Positions 11,673-22,202 of a stretch of DNA of 34,229 nucleotides are shown here, piece after piece. Numbering within the stretch: the stretch's first letter is position 1; each line of letters begins with the position of its first letter. Source of the DNA: Gemmatimonadaceae bacterium (GTDB taxonomy: Bacteria; Gemmatimonadota; Gemmatimonadetes; Gemmatimonadales; Gemmatimonadaceae); contig JABFXC010000123.1 of the NCBI GenBank assembly GCA_013361935.1, forward strand, positions 1-34,229. Direction: 5' to 3'. The notes below the pieces were generated by a model, which saw only the letters and a list, made by a program, of their open reading frames with translations, was not told the DNA's origin and searched no databases. The position numbers and the translations under genes were made by a program.

Positions 11673-12645
11673 AGAGGGCGCGCAACCCGCCGACGCGCAT
11701 CTGCAGCAGCGCGTGCTCGCGCGGTTTCCCCTCGAGCGCGCGACGGAAGAGCGGCGCGAGCGGCTCGCCCGCGCGCAGCGCGTCGCGCAGCGGAACCTCG
11801 TGGTCGCCGAAGAGGCAGGTGCGCAGCCGGCCGTCGGCCGTGAGGCGTACGCGGTTGCACGACGCGCAGTACGTGTGCGACATCGGCGTTATGACGCCGA
11901 TCGTTCCGCGCGCGCCGGCGAAGGCGTGGTACGCGGCCGGACCGTTTCCGCCTGGCCCCGCGACCGCCTCCAGTCGCCCGATGGCTCCGGCGCGCGCGAG
12001 CACCTCGTCGCTCGGCACGACGTGGTCCCACGTCAGCTCGCGCAGCTCGCCGACGGGCATGAGCTCGATGAACCGAACGTGCCAGGGGTTGTCGATCGTC
12101 AGCCGCGCGAAATCGGCGATCTCGTCGTCGTTGATCCCGCGGAGCACGACGACGTTGAGCTTGACCGGGCCGAGTCCCGCGTCGCTCGCCGCGCGGGCGG
12201 CGCGCACGGGATCGAGGCCCAGGTCGCGCCGCGCGATTTTCACGATGCGCTCGGCTCGCAGGCTGTCGGCGCTGATGTTCACGCGGCGAAGGCCGGCCGC
12301 ACGGTAGACGTCCGCCCGCTCCTCGAGCCGAACGCCGTTCGTCGAGAGCGCGATGTCCTCCACACCCTCGATCGCGGCGAGCATCGCGATCAACCGCTCC
12401 AGCTGCGGACGGATGGTCGGCTCACCGCCGGTGAGCCTGATGCGCCGCAGGCCGAGGGGGGCGAGCTGCGCGACGACCCCGGCGATCTCCTCGTACGAAA
12501 GGATCTCGGCGCGCGGGAGCCAGGGCAGCCCTTCCGACGGCATGCAGTAGAGGCAGCGGAAGTTGCACCGGTCGGTGACCGAGATCCGCAGATACTCGAT
12601 CGCGCGCCCGAACTGGTCGCGCGCCGGGGCGGCGGCGTCGCTCAT
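11656..12645 (-). CDS. moaA: GTP 3',8-cyclase (molybdenum cofactor biosynthesis protein A)
   Basis: Radical-SAM enzyme that begins molybdopterin synthesis by cyclising GTP. The SAM-cluster cysteines are C27, C31, C34 in TDRCNFRCLYCMP, and GGEP binds the SAM amine. The second cluster cysteines are in CASCNRVRL and RTCLFGDH near the C-terminus. The protein ends in Val-Gly-Gly, matching the terminal double glycine the family needs. I chose the ATG at 12645, which overlaps the moaE stop as ATGA and gives the usual 329 residues. The in-frame extension to 13077 is a shadow of moaE. Confidence 0.96.
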
Positions 12646-13064
12646 GGCGCGACCCGCGCGTCCACCCATTCGCGCGTCCCGTCGGTGAACAGCTCCTGCT
12701 TCCACACCGGAAGTCGCAGCTTGATCTCCTCGATCACGTATCGAGCCGCGTCGAAGGCACCGGCGCGCCGCGGATGCCCCACCGCGATCGCCACGCTCGC
12801 CTCGCCGAGCGCGAGCGAGCCGACGCGATGCTCGGCGACGACGTGCCCCGTGCCGAATCGCTCCGAGGCCTCGCGAACGATCCGCGCCAGCTCCTCGCGG
12901 GCCATCTCCTCGTACGCGTCGTAATCTATACCCTCGACCGAGCGGCCCTCGCTCAGCTCGCGAACCGTACCGGTGAAAAGCACGGTCGCGCCGTTCGAGC
13001 TCGCGGCGACCTCGGCAAGCAGGGCGTGGACGTCGATCGGGCCGTGAACGATCGCGCTCCGCAT
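12642..13064 (-). CDS. moaE: Molybdopterin synthase catalytic subunit
   Basis: The 140-residue large subunit of molybdopterin synthase, which transfers sulfur from the MoaD thiocarboxylate to precursor Z. Family motifs are LFTGTVRELSEG near residue 30, VAEHRVGSLALGE, VGHPRRAGAFDAARYVIEE split by normal spacing, and LPVWKQELFTDG with the catalytic lysines near residue 120. It overlaps moaD by one base and moaA by four, so moaD, moaE and moaA form a coupled unit. Confidence 0.95.
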   Translation of the reverse strand: MRSAIVHGPIDVHALLAEVAASSNGATVLFTGTVRELSEGRSVEGIDYDAYEEMAREELARIVREASERFGTGHVVAEHRVGSLALGEASVAIAVGHPRRAGAFDAARYVIEEIKLRLPVWKQELFTDGTREWVDARVAP

Positions 13065-13303
13065 CAGCCGCCCGCAACCGGTGGAATGACCGCCACTTCG
13101 TCGCCCGCGCTCACGGGGTCGTCGGAGCGCGCGAGCTGCCGCTTGATGGCCAGCGCGGGTTTCGCCAGCGCGGCTCCGTTCGCTCGCGCGGCGAGGGCGG
13201 CGAGCACGTCACCGGCGGTGGATCGCTCGGGGAGATCGAGGTCGATGCTGCGGGCGCCGAGCGCGTCGGCCCACGATGCGAAGAGCATGACGCGCAACGT
13301 CAT
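13064..13303 (-). CDS. moaD: Molybdopterin synthase sulfur carrier subunit
   Basis: A 79-residue ubiquitin-like protein. It ends PPVAGG; the C-terminal Gly-Gly is adenylated and thiocarboxylated to carry sulfur to MoaE. The hydrophobic strand MTLRVMLFASWADALG and the late GDEVAVIPPVAGG are typical. It is the first gene of moaD-moaE-moaA; no mogA, moaC or moeA is in the window, so the rest of the pathway must be encoded elsewhere. Confidence 0.94.
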   Translation of the reverse strand: MTLRVMLFASWADALGARSIDLDLPERSTAGDVLAALAARANGAALAKPALAIKRQLARSDDPVSAGDEVAVIPPVAGG

Positions 13304-13318
13304 ACGCCTCCGGAGACG

Positions 13319-13354
13319 ACGACGCCCCGGAGCGCGGATGCGCCGGGGCGTTGT
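13319..13354 (-). terminator. GC-rich hairpin after hup
   Basis: A 12-bp stem with one mismatch (arms 13319-13330 and 13343-13354, core ACGCCCCGG/CCGGGGCGT) and a 12-base loop, 15 bases beyond the hup stop and before moaD. It probably separates hup from the moa genes. There is no T-run. Confidence 0.55.
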
Positions 13355-13369
13355 GGGCGAGCCATCGGC

Positions 13370-13711
13370 TCAGGCCTCGGAGTACTCTTCGTCTTCCTGC
13401 TCGTCGTCCTCGACTTCCATTCCGGCGACCATCGCGCGCAACTCCTTGGACGGCTTGAACACCGGGACGGGGCGCGCGGAAACCTCTACAGGAGAACCAG
13501 TTCGCGGGTTGCGAGCCATGCGCGTCTTGCGCTGGCGGATCTTGAAGGTGCCGAAGCCGCGAACTTCGATGTTCTTCTGCTCCTGCAGAGCCTCCTTGAT
13601 GGCGTCGAGAAACGAGTCGACGACGCGCGCGCAGTCCTTCTTGGAAATCATAGGACCCGCGGTGCGCGAGATCTGAGCGGTGACGCGCTCGACCAGGTCG
13701 GCCTTGGTCAT
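13370..13711 (-). CDS. hup: HU-family DNA-binding protein
   Basis: A 113-residue histone-like protein that bends and compacts DNA. It has the full HU fold: MTKADLVERV at the start, the GFGTF turn near residue 48, and the DNA-binding arm RKTRMARNPRTGSPVEV near residues 55-72, followed by PVFKPSKELR. An extra acidic tail of about 20 residues (EVEDDEQEDEEYSEA) follows the core. The start ATG at 13711 matches homologues; a TTG at 13741 would add ten residues and is less likely. It has its own promoter about 50 bases upstream. Confidence 0.95.
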   Translation of the reverse strand: MTKADLVERVTAQISRTAGPMISKKDCARVVDSFLDAIKEALQEQKNIEVRGFGTFKIRQRKTRMARNPRTGSPVEVSARPVPVFKPSKELRAMVAGMEVEDDEQEDEEYSEA

Positions 13712-13759
13712 GGAATCGCCATGGAGGGGGATACGGCCCAACGGCTCTACAGTGGCCCG

Positions 13760-13788
13760 AAGTTACGCCCCCGCCCGGATGGTGTCAA
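13760..13788 (-). promoter_or_regulatory. Sigma-70-type promoter of hup
   Basis: -35 TTGACA at 13783-13788, a 17-base spacer, and -10 TAACTT at 13760-13765. The expected start near 13753 gives a leader of about 42 bases. Confidence 0.7.
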
Positions 13789-13818
13789 GCGTTTGTGTAG
13801 CTTGCACTTGGGTGCGAT

Positions 13819-14934
13819 TCAGCGCGGCCGCCGCCGCTCCGAGACCCGCTCCATGAAGCGGGCAAACAGACCCCGCGCGTCGTGCGGGCCGGGGGCCGCC
13901 TCGGGGTGATACTGCACTCCGAAGATCGGCAGCTCGCGGTGCGCCAGCCCTTCGACGGTCCCGTCGTTCAGGTTGACGTGCGTCACCTCCAGCTCCGGCG
14001 CGCCGGGAATCCCTTTCTCCGACCCCTGGACCGCGAAGCCGTGATTCTGCGAGGTGATCAGCACCCGACCCGAGCCGATGTCGCGCACCGGGTGATTCCC
14101 GCCGCGATGGCCGAAGGGCAGCTTCACGGTCTGGCCACCGTAGGCGAGCCCGAGAATCTGATGGCCGAGGCAGATGCCGAAGATCGGCACTCCCTGCTCG
14201 GCGATCTCGCGGACGGTACGCTGCGCGTATTCGACGGCGGCGGGATCGCCCGGGCCGTTCGAGAGGAAGACACCGCTCGGGTTCCGTTCGAGCACGGCGG
14301 CGGCCGGAGTCTCCGCGGGCACGATCGTCACCCGGCACCCCTGATCCTCGAAGAGGCGGAGGATGTTCCGCTTGATCCCGTAGTCGTAGGCGACGATCTC
14401 GCACTCGCCGCTTCCCCACTCGTAGGGCACGCGCGTCGACACCACCGACGCGAGGTCGAGCCCTTCCATGGACGGACAGCTGGCGACGAGCGCGCGCAGA
14501 TCGTCGGTGGCCTCGGTGCCGCCGGCAATCACTCCCTGCATCACGCCGGCGGTGCGGAGGTGCTTCGTGAGGCGACGCGTATCAACGCCTTCGAGGACCG
14601 GCACTTGCGCGTCGCGCAGCCAGCCGACGAGATCACCGCTCGCGCGCCAGTTCGAGAATGTCTCCGAGATCTCGCGAACGACGACGCCGGACACCTGCGG
14701 CCGCTCGGACTCGGGATCCTCGGTGTTGATCCCGTAGTTCCCGATCATCGGCGCGGTCATCACGACGATCTGGCCGCGGTACGACGGATCGGTGAAGGTC
14801 TCCTGGTAGCCGGTCATGCTCGTGGTGAACACGACCTCGGCGACCGAAGGCTCCACGGAATGGCGGAGCTGGCCGTGAAAAAGGGTTCCGTCCTCGAGGA
14901 GGAGGAACCCTTCCGTCCCGCGCGCGGCGCCCAC
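13819..14934 (-). CDS. carA: Carbamoyl-phosphate synthase small subunit (glutamine amidotransferase)
   Basis: Hydrolyses glutamine and passes ammonia to CarB for carbamoyl phosphate, used for arginine and pyrimidines. The N-terminal CarA domain carries [19 protein letters not shown]; the C-terminal class-I amidotransferase has the nucleophile in FGICLGHQ near residue 270 and the His-Glu pair in [14 protein letters not shown] near residue 350. I chose GTG at 14934, six bases after the secG stop, giving the usual 371 residues; a longer in-frame reading to 15153 is a shadow of secG. The large subunit carB is not in the window. Confidence 0.95.
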   Translation of the reverse strand: MGAARGTEGFLLLEDGTLFHGQLRHSVEPSVAEVVFTTSMTGYQETFTDPSYRGQIVVMTAPMIGNYGINTEDPESERPQVSGVVVREISETFSNWRASGDLVGWLRDAQVPVLEGVDTRRLTKHLRTAGVMQGVIAGGTEATDDLRALVASCPSMEGLDLASVVSTRVPYEWGSGECEIVAYDYGIKRNILRLFEDQGCRVTIVPAETPAAAVLERNPSGVFLSNGPGDPAAVEYAQRTVREIAEQGVPIFGICLGHQILGLAYGGQTVKLPFGHRGGNHPVRDIGSGRVLITSQNHGFAVQGSEKGIPGAPELEVTHVNLNDGTVEGLAHRELPIFGVQYHPEAAPGPHDARGLFARFMERVSERRRPR

Positions 14935-14939
14935 CTCGC

Positions 14940-15332
14940 TTACTGCCGCGGCGCGGGAGAGGTCGTCGCCGGCGCGCTGCCGGCCGGCGCCGTGTTGGCG
15001 GGCGCGGGCTGCAGGGGCAGCGTCTGCGACGCCGCAGGCACCGGGGCCGACTGCGTCGTCGCCGGCTGGTCGAGCACCGATGCCGGGAGACGATTCCGCG
15101 TCGACATCATCGACAGCGTGAAGGACAGCACGAGGAAGATTCCGCCCGCCCACCAGCTCGCCGCGGTGAGGAAGTTTCCGGCCTGGCGAACGCCGAGCAC
15201 CGCGTCCGCGGAGCTGCTCGCACCGCCGAAGCTCGCGGCCATCCCGCTCCCCTTCCCGCTCTGCAGGAGGATGGCGGCACCGAGGACGATGCAGTCGAGG
15301 ACGAGCAGCGTGAAGAGGATGCCGTAGATCAT
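14940..15332 (-). CDS. secG: Protein translocase subunit SecG
   Basis: A 130-residue membrane component of the SecYEG channel. It has two helices (about residues 2-22 and 55-75) joined by the family loop [16 protein letters not shown], with F-G-G and the Ser-rich stretch following. The last 50 residues are a Pro/Ala/Thr-rich tail of unknown role. It has its own promoter and is followed after six bases by carA. Confidence 0.93.
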   Translation of the reverse strand: MIYGILFTLLVLDCIVLGAAILLQSGKGSGMAASFGGASSSADAVLGVRQAGNFLTAASWWAGGIFLVLSFTLSMMSTRNRLPASVLDQPATTQSAPVPAASQTLPLQPAPANTAPAGSAPATTSPAPRQ

Positions 15333-15369
15333 CGCGGCGACTATGCTGGATTGGGATGACGACGAGCGC

Positions 15370-15420
15370 GACGCGCGCGCGCTAAGCCACGAAACTTAGA
15401 AGGTTTAGCGCGCTCGCGTC
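15370..15420. terminator. 16-bp inverted repeat after tpiA, enclosing the secG -10
   Basis: Arms 15370-15385 (GACGCGCGCGCGCTAA) and 15405-15420 pair with one mismatch around a 19-base centre. It begins 8 bases after the tpiA stop, where a terminator is expected, but also overlaps the secG promoter: the -35 touches one arm and the -10 lies in the centre. It could be a terminator, an operator, or both. Confidence 0.6.
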
Positions 15421-15422
15421 AA
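15393..15422 (-). promoter_or_regulatory. Sigma-70-type promoter of secG-carA
   Basis: -35 TTGACG at 15417-15422, an 18-base spacer, and -10 TAAGTT at 15393-15398. The expected transcription start, near 15386, falls at the edge of the second inverted-repeat arm. Confidence 0.6.
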
Positions 15423-15427
15423 GCTGT

Positions 15428-16198
15428 TCAGCTGCGGACGATGGTCGCCCAGCCCTCGGCGTCGAGGCTCGCGCCGCCGACGAGAACGCCATCGACTCCG
15501 GGCGCGTCGAGCAGCGCGCGCACGTTCTGCGCGTTCACGCTTCCGCCGTAGAGAATCGGTACCTTCGCTCCGTGCTCGCCGGCGATCGACGTCAGCTCGC
15601 GGCGAGTCGCGACGTGCACGACGCTCGCGTCGGCGGGGGTCGCGGTTCGACCGGTGCCGATCGCCCAGACCGGTTCGTAGGCGATGAGCACGCTCGCGAT
15701 CTGCGCGTTGGAGAGCGCCGCGAGCCCGGCGCGCAGCTGTCGGACGACGACTGCCTCGGTCTCGCCGCGCTCACGCTCCTCGAGCTTCTCGCCGACGCAG
15801 AGCATCGGCGTGAGCCCGGCGGCGACGGCCGCCGCGACCTTTTTCCCGGTCTGCTCGTCGGTCTCGCCGAAGACGTGCCGTCGCTCGCTGTGCCCGACGA
15901 GGACATGCGTCGCGCCCGCGTCCTTCGCGATGGGCGCCGAGTTCTCACCGGTGAACGCGCCCTTCGCCTCCCAGTGGATGTTCTGGACGCCGACGAGGAT
16001 GTCGGGGCGCTCCCTGAGCGAGTCGCGCACCGCGGCGAGGGACAGCGCGGGGGGGAAGAACATCACCGTGCGATCCGGCCGCCGCGCGTTGCGGGCGAGG
16101 AAGGTCCGCAGGAACGCGCGCGACTCCGTCGGCCCGGAGTTCATCTTCCAGTTCGCGGCGAAGATCGGCGTCTTCACCTCGTGCGCCGCGCCGGTCAT
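15428..16198 (-). CDS. tpiA: Triosephosphate isomerase
   Basis: Interconverts dihydroxyacetone phosphate and glyceraldehyde 3-phosphate; a 256-residue TIM barrel. Catalytic residues are Lys18 in ANWKMN, the electrophilic His in VGHSERR near residue 103, and the base Glu in [11 protein letters not shown] near residue 173. Phosphate-binding glycines are in YGGSVN and VGGASL. The ATG at 16198 overlaps the pgk stop as ATGA. The open frame continues far upstream, but that part is a shadow of pgk. Confidence 0.97.
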   Translation of the reverse strand: MTGAAHEVKTPIFAANWKMNSGPTESRAFLRTFLARNARRPDRTVMFFPPALSLAAVRDSLRERPDILVGVQNIHWEAKGAFTGENSAPIAKDAGATHVLVGHSERRHVFGETDEQTGKKVAAAVAAGLTPMLCVGEKLEERERGETEAVVVRQLRAGLAALSNAQIASVLIAYEPVWAIGTGRTATPADASVVHVATRRELTSIAGEHGAKVPILYGGSVNAQNVRALLDAPGVDGVLVGGASLDAEGWATIVRS

Positions 16199-17387
16199 CG
16201 GTCGTCGAGCGCGGCGACGCCGGGGAGCGTCTTCCCCTCGAGGAACTCGAGCGAGGCGCCGCCGCCCGTCGACACGTGCGTCATCTGGGACTCGAGCCCC
16301 GCCTCGGCGATCGCCGCCGCGGAGTCGCCGCCGCCGACGATGGTCGTCGCCCCGCTCCGCGTCGCGCTGGCGAGCGACTTGGCGATCGAGTTCGTGCCGG
16401 CGTCGAAGGGCGGCTTCTCGAACACGCCCATCGGACCGTTCCAGAGCACCGTCTTCGCACGGAGGATCTCCTGCATGAAGAGACGGATGCTCTCCTGGCC
16501 GATGTCGTACATCGCCTCGTCGGCGGGAATCGCATCGCGCTTGACGCTGTGCGCCTTTGCGCCGTCGTCCATCGACGGGGCGACGAGCGCGTCGACGGGC
16601 AGGACGAGCTTGTCCTTGCCGCGCGCGAGCAGCTGCTTCGCCATGTCGACGCGATCCTCCTCGACGAGGGACTTCCCCGTCTCGAGCCCCATCGCGCGGA
16701 AGAAGGTGCAGGCCATCGCGCCGCCGATGAGCATGCGGTCCACCTTCGGCAGCAGACTGTCGATGACGTCGATCTTGCCGCTGATCTTCGAGCCGCCCAT
16801 GATCGCGACGAAGGGATGCTCCGGATTGCCTAACGCGCGCCCGAGGTAGTCGAGCTCCTTCTCCATGAGCAGTCCGGCTACGGCGGGCCGCAGCTCGCGC
16901 GCGACGCCTTCCGTCGATGCATGGGCCCGGTGCGCGGCGCCGAAGGCGTCGTTCACGTAGACGTCGCCGAGCATCGCCAGCGCCCGCGAGAGCCGCTCGT
17001 CGTTCTTCTCCTCGCCGCCGAGGAAGCGGGTGTTCTCGAGGAGCACGATGTCGCCGGGCTTCGCATCCGTGGTCGCCTTGAGCGCCTCGTCGGAATCCGT
17101 GGTCTCGACGAAGGTGACGGGCCTTCCGGTCAGCTGGCGGAGCTTCGCGGCAACGGGCGCGAGCGAGTACTTCGCCTCGGGCTTCCCCTTGGGTCGGCCG
17201 AGATGGGACATCACGATCACCTTCGCGCCGCGATCGGCGAGCGAGGTCAGCGTCGGGATCGCGGCACGGATGCGCGTGTCGTCGGTGACGCGACCCGCGT
17301 CGTCGAGCGGGACGTTGAAGTCGACGCGGACGAGCGCGCGCTTGCCGCGCAGCTGGGCATCGGTGAGATCGCGGACGGTCTTCTTGT

Positions 17388-17391
<4 letters not shown>
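16195..17391 (-). CDS. pgk: Phosphoglycerate kinase
   Basis: Transfers phosphate from 1,3-bisphosphoglycerate to ADP in glycolysis; 398 residues in two domains. Substrate-site sequences are [11 protein letters not shown] near residue 22, [10 protein letters not shown] near residue 61 and [14 protein letters not shown] near residue 147. The nucleotide domain carries [10 protein letters not shown] and the C-terminal GGGDSAAA and [13 protein letters not shown]. It is coupled by ATGA overlaps to the small membrane-protein gene before it and to tpiA after it. Confidence 0.97.
16827..16835 (-). repeat. CGTTAGGCA word, copy 6
   Basis: Lies in pgk and is read GCG-TTA-GGC-AAT (Ala-Leu-Gly-Asn). Confidence 0.7.
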
Positions 17392-19483
<2,092 letters not shown>

Positions 19484-19487
<4 letters not shown>

Positions 19488-20308
19488 AGCCGCCGGCCGG
19501 TGCACGATGCGATCGCGCGCGCCATCGCTTCACGGTCGGGCGCGAAGCCGAACCAGCGCTCGAAGGAAAGCGCGCCCTGCTCGACGAGCATCCGCAGTCC
19601 GTCCGCAGCGGGATGTCCCGCCGCGCGCGCGGCGACAACCCACTGCGTCTCGTCGGGGCCGTAGACCAGATCGAGCACCGGCACATCGGCCGGCAGCCGC
19701 TCGATCGCGACGGGGAACGCGTCGTCAGCGCGCAGGCCGAGCGGGGTCGCGTTCACGACGAGCGCGGCGTCCTCGAGCGCGGCGTCGACGGCGGGATAGA
19801 CGCCGACTACGCGCGGAAACCGGGCGGCGAGCGCCTCCGCGCGTGCCATCGTTCGCGCCGCGATGCGCACCTCGCTCGCGCTGCCCTGCTCGGCCGCCGC
19901 GCACACCGCCGCCGCAGCGCCGCCCGCGCCGATCATGGCGATGCGCGAGGGCATCGGCCCGCCGACGAGCGCGCGTACCGCGCGCTGAAAACCGGCGACG
20001 TCCGTGTTGTCGCCGTGGAGCGCGCCATCTTCGGTCCAGAAAGTGTTCACCGCACCCACGCGATCGGCGACCTCGGTGCGTGTCGAGCAGTGCTCGAACG
20101 CCGCCTCCTTGTGCGGGACGGTGACGTTCCCGGCGGCGCCTTCGCGCGCCAGCTCGCCGAGCACCGCCCCGAGGGCGGAGGGCGCGACGTCGATCGCCTC
20201 GTAGCGCAGCGGCAATCCCGCGCTTGCGAGCGCGGCGTTCTGGAACGTGGGTGACAACGAGTGCGCGACAGGCGATCCGAGCAGCACCAGCCGCGCGGGG
20301 CGGCTCAT
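19484..20308 (-). CDS. aroE: Shikimate dehydrogenase
   Basis: NADPH-dependent reduction of 3-dehydroshikimate in aromatic amino-acid synthesis; 274 residues. The substrate domain has LLGSPVAHSLSP at residue 9, with the catalytic lysine in NVTVPHKE near residue 68 and the aspartate in HGDNTDVAGF near residue 102. The cofactor fold has MIGAGGAAAAV near residue 125 and the late VNATPLGL and DLVYGPDETQW. Typical length, coupled to comF. Confidence 0.96.
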
Positions 20309-20342
20309 CGAAGTGCTCGCGCGCGCATCGCGGCCTCTCGTC

Positions 20343-20798
20343 TCAGCGGTCGGCCGTCACTCGCTCGACGACGCGGCGGATCTCGCGCTCGAGCTCGTTG
20401 AACGTGGTGCGGTACACCGAGAGCTCCGCGCCCACGGGATCGCTGATCGCGCGGTCCGACTTCCCGTGGGAGGCGAAGCCGGTGAGGGTGAACGCCTTGC
20501 CCGTGCCGCCGAGCGCCTCGACGCGCTCCAGGTGGTGCGGACCCATCGCGAGGATCACGTCGTTCTCGGCGACGAGCTCACGGGAGAGGAGCTGCGCGCG
20601 GTGCTGGCTGAGATCGAGCCCATGCTCCATCCCGACGAGGAGCGCGCCGTCGGAGGCCGGCGCATTCTCCCACGCGCTCGTGCCCGCGCTCGCGAACTCG
20701 AGATCGGTGAGCCCGCGCTCGATCGACATCTTGCGCGCGATCGCCTCGGCGAGCGGGCTGCGACAGGTGTTGCCGGTGCAGACGAAGAGAAGCTTCAT
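20343..20798 (-). CDS. Low-molecular-weight phosphatase, YwlE (protein-arginine phosphatase)-like
   Basis: A 151-residue phosphatase of the low-molecular-weight tyrosine phosphatase fold. The P-loop is C7-T-G-N-T11-C-R13-S14, and the general acid is D120-P121 near the C-terminus. A threonine at position 11 of this loop is the feature that sets the protein-arginine phosphatase YwlE of Bacillus apart from tyrosine phosphatases, which usually have Ile, Leu or Ser there. The gene also lies beside a Sua5 gene, as ywlE does beside ywlC in Bacillus. No McsB-type arginine kinase is in the window, so the substrate is open. The ATG at 20798 matches the family; a GTG two codons upstream is possible. Confidence 0.88.
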   Translation of the reverse strand: MKLLFVCTGNTCRSPLAEAIARKMSIERGLTDLEFASAGTSAWENAPASDGALLVGMEHGLDLSQHRAQLLSRELVAENDVILAMGPHHLERVEALGGTGKAFTLTGFASHGKSDRAISDPVGAELSVYRTTFNELEREIRRVVERVTADR

Positions 20799-20838
20799 GG
20801 CCACAAGTATCGTTCAGAGAGTCGGCGAGTCGGCCGTC

Positions 20839-21507
20839 TCAGACGTTGCCGACGAGATCGGGAACGCTCTCCCGAAGTATATCCGCGCTGATCGCGCCCG
20901 GCCGGATAACGCGCGGTCGTCGTCCGGTGCAGTCCACGACCGTCGACGCGGGGGACGGATGCAGGCGCCCCCCGTCGAGGACGACGAGACGGCCGCGCGC
21001 GACCTCCGTCTGCCAGGCATCGACAATCTCCCCCGCGGACATCGCCGGCGGAACCCCGGGCCTGTTCGCGCTCGTCGAGGTGATCGGCTGGCCGTAGGCG
21101 CGGAGGAGCTGCGTCAGTCCGGGGTGCGGCGTCCAGCGCACGGCGATCCCGCCCTCCGGTCCGCGCAGCCGCTCGGGAACCCGGCGCTCCCCGCCGGGAA
21201 GCACCATCGTGAGCGGTCCGGGCCAGTGCCGCGCGGCGAGGTGCGCCGCGTACGGCGGCAGGTGGAGTCCGAGCTTCGCGAGCATCTCGCTCCCCGAGAT
21301 CAGGAGGAGGAACGGCTTCCCCGGCGGACGGCCCTTCATGGCCACGAGCGCTTCGACGCCCGCCTGGTCCGCGGCGCCGCCGAAGCCGTACACGGTCTCG
21401 GTGGGATATGCGAGGACGCCCGCGTTCTCGAGATGCGAGATCACGCGACGCATCGAGCCCTGAATCTCCGCGGGCGACCAGAACGGAAGCGGCTTCGTCT
21501 CCGTCAT
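20839..21507 (-). CDS. tsaC: Threonylcarbamoyl-AMP synthase (Sua5/YrdC family)
   Basis: Makes threonylcarbamoyl-AMP from threonine, bicarbonate and ATP for the t6A37 modification of tRNA. The YrdC domain has VLAYPTETVYGFGG near residue 31, the basic patch KGRPPGKPF near residue 58, PGPLTMVLP and ITSTSANRPG. At 222 residues it has only the YrdC domain and not the extra Sua5 C-terminal domain. The ATG at 21507 overlaps the ispD stop as ATGA; the longer open frame upstream is a shadow of ispD and radA. Confidence 0.93.
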   Translation of the reverse strand: MTETKPLPFWSPAEIQGSMRRVISHLENAGVLAYPTETVYGFGGAADQAGVEALVAMKGRPPGKPFLLLISGSEMLAKLGLHLPPYAAHLAARHWPGPLTMVLPGGERRVPERLRGPEGGIAVRWTPHPGLTQLLRAYGQPITSTSANRPGVPPAMSAGEIVDAWQTEVARGRLVVLDGGRLHPSPASTVVDCTGRRPRVIRPGAISADILRESVPDLVGNV

Positions 21508-22202
21508 GCGCCCGCCTTCTCGAGGAGCGCCTCGGCGCGCGCGAAGTCGCTCTCCTCGGTGACCTTCATCAGGAGCTCGCTCCCGCGGACGACGACGACT
21601 TCGTGGCCGTAGTGCTCGCAGAGCGCGGCGTCGTCGGTCGCCGAGACGCCGTCGCGGCGCGCGCGAACGTGCACCTCCTCGAGCAGCCGCCGCGGAAATC
21701 CCTGCGGCGTCTGCGCACGCCACAGGCGCTCGCGCGGGACGGTGCGGACGATGCTTCCCCGCTCGTCCGCCTCCTTGATCGTGTCGATGACCGGCAGCGC
21801 GGGCACCGCGCCCTTTCCCGCGCGCGCCGCTTCGACGACGCGATCGATGGTCGCATCGTCGACGAAGGGCCGCGCCGCGTCGTGGACGAGGGTCACCGTG
21901 CATTCCTCCGGGAGGTCGTCGAGCCCGTTGAACACCGATTCTCCACGCTCCTTCCCGCCGCTGGCGACGAGGAGCCGATCGAGGTCGCTCTGAAAGATCC
22001 ACGGCGGCGGGTCGCCGGCGAACTGCCGCGGCAGAACGCATACGACCATCGCGACGTCGGCGCGCGCCTGGAAGCGCTGAAGGCTGTGGAGGAGCATCGG
22101 CTTGCCGGCGATCCAGCGGAACTGCTTGAGCTCCGCGCCGCCGACGCGCGAACCCGTTCCTGCCGCGACGATGACGACGCCGACGTCTTGCGGTGAGCTC
22201 AT
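21504..22202 (-). CDS. ispD: 2-C-methyl-D-erythritol 4-phosphate cytidylyltransferase
   Basis: Third step of the non-mevalonate isoprenoid pathway, coupling CTP and MEP; 232 residues. The nucleotide-binding loop VIVAAGTGSRVGGAELKQF is near residue 10, although the usual second GxG/KQ spacing is slightly altered. HDAARPFVDD near residue 107 and RAQTPQGF near residue 163 are diagnostic, as is TDDAALCEHYGHEVVVV near the end. It is coupled by 4-base overlaps to radA and tsaC. ispF, often adjacent or fused, is not here. Confidence 0.95.
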   Translation of the reverse strand: MSSPQDVGVVIVAAGTGSRVGGAELKQFRWIAGKPMLLHSLQRFQARADVAMVVCVLPRQFAGDPPPWIFQSDLDRLLVASGGKERGESVFNGLDDLPEECTVTLVHDAARPFVDDATIDRVVEAARAGKGAVPALPVIDTIKEADERGSIVRTVPRERLWRAQTPQGFPRRLLEEVHVRARRDGVSATDDAALCEHYGHEVVVVRGSELLMKVTEESDFARAEALLEKAGA

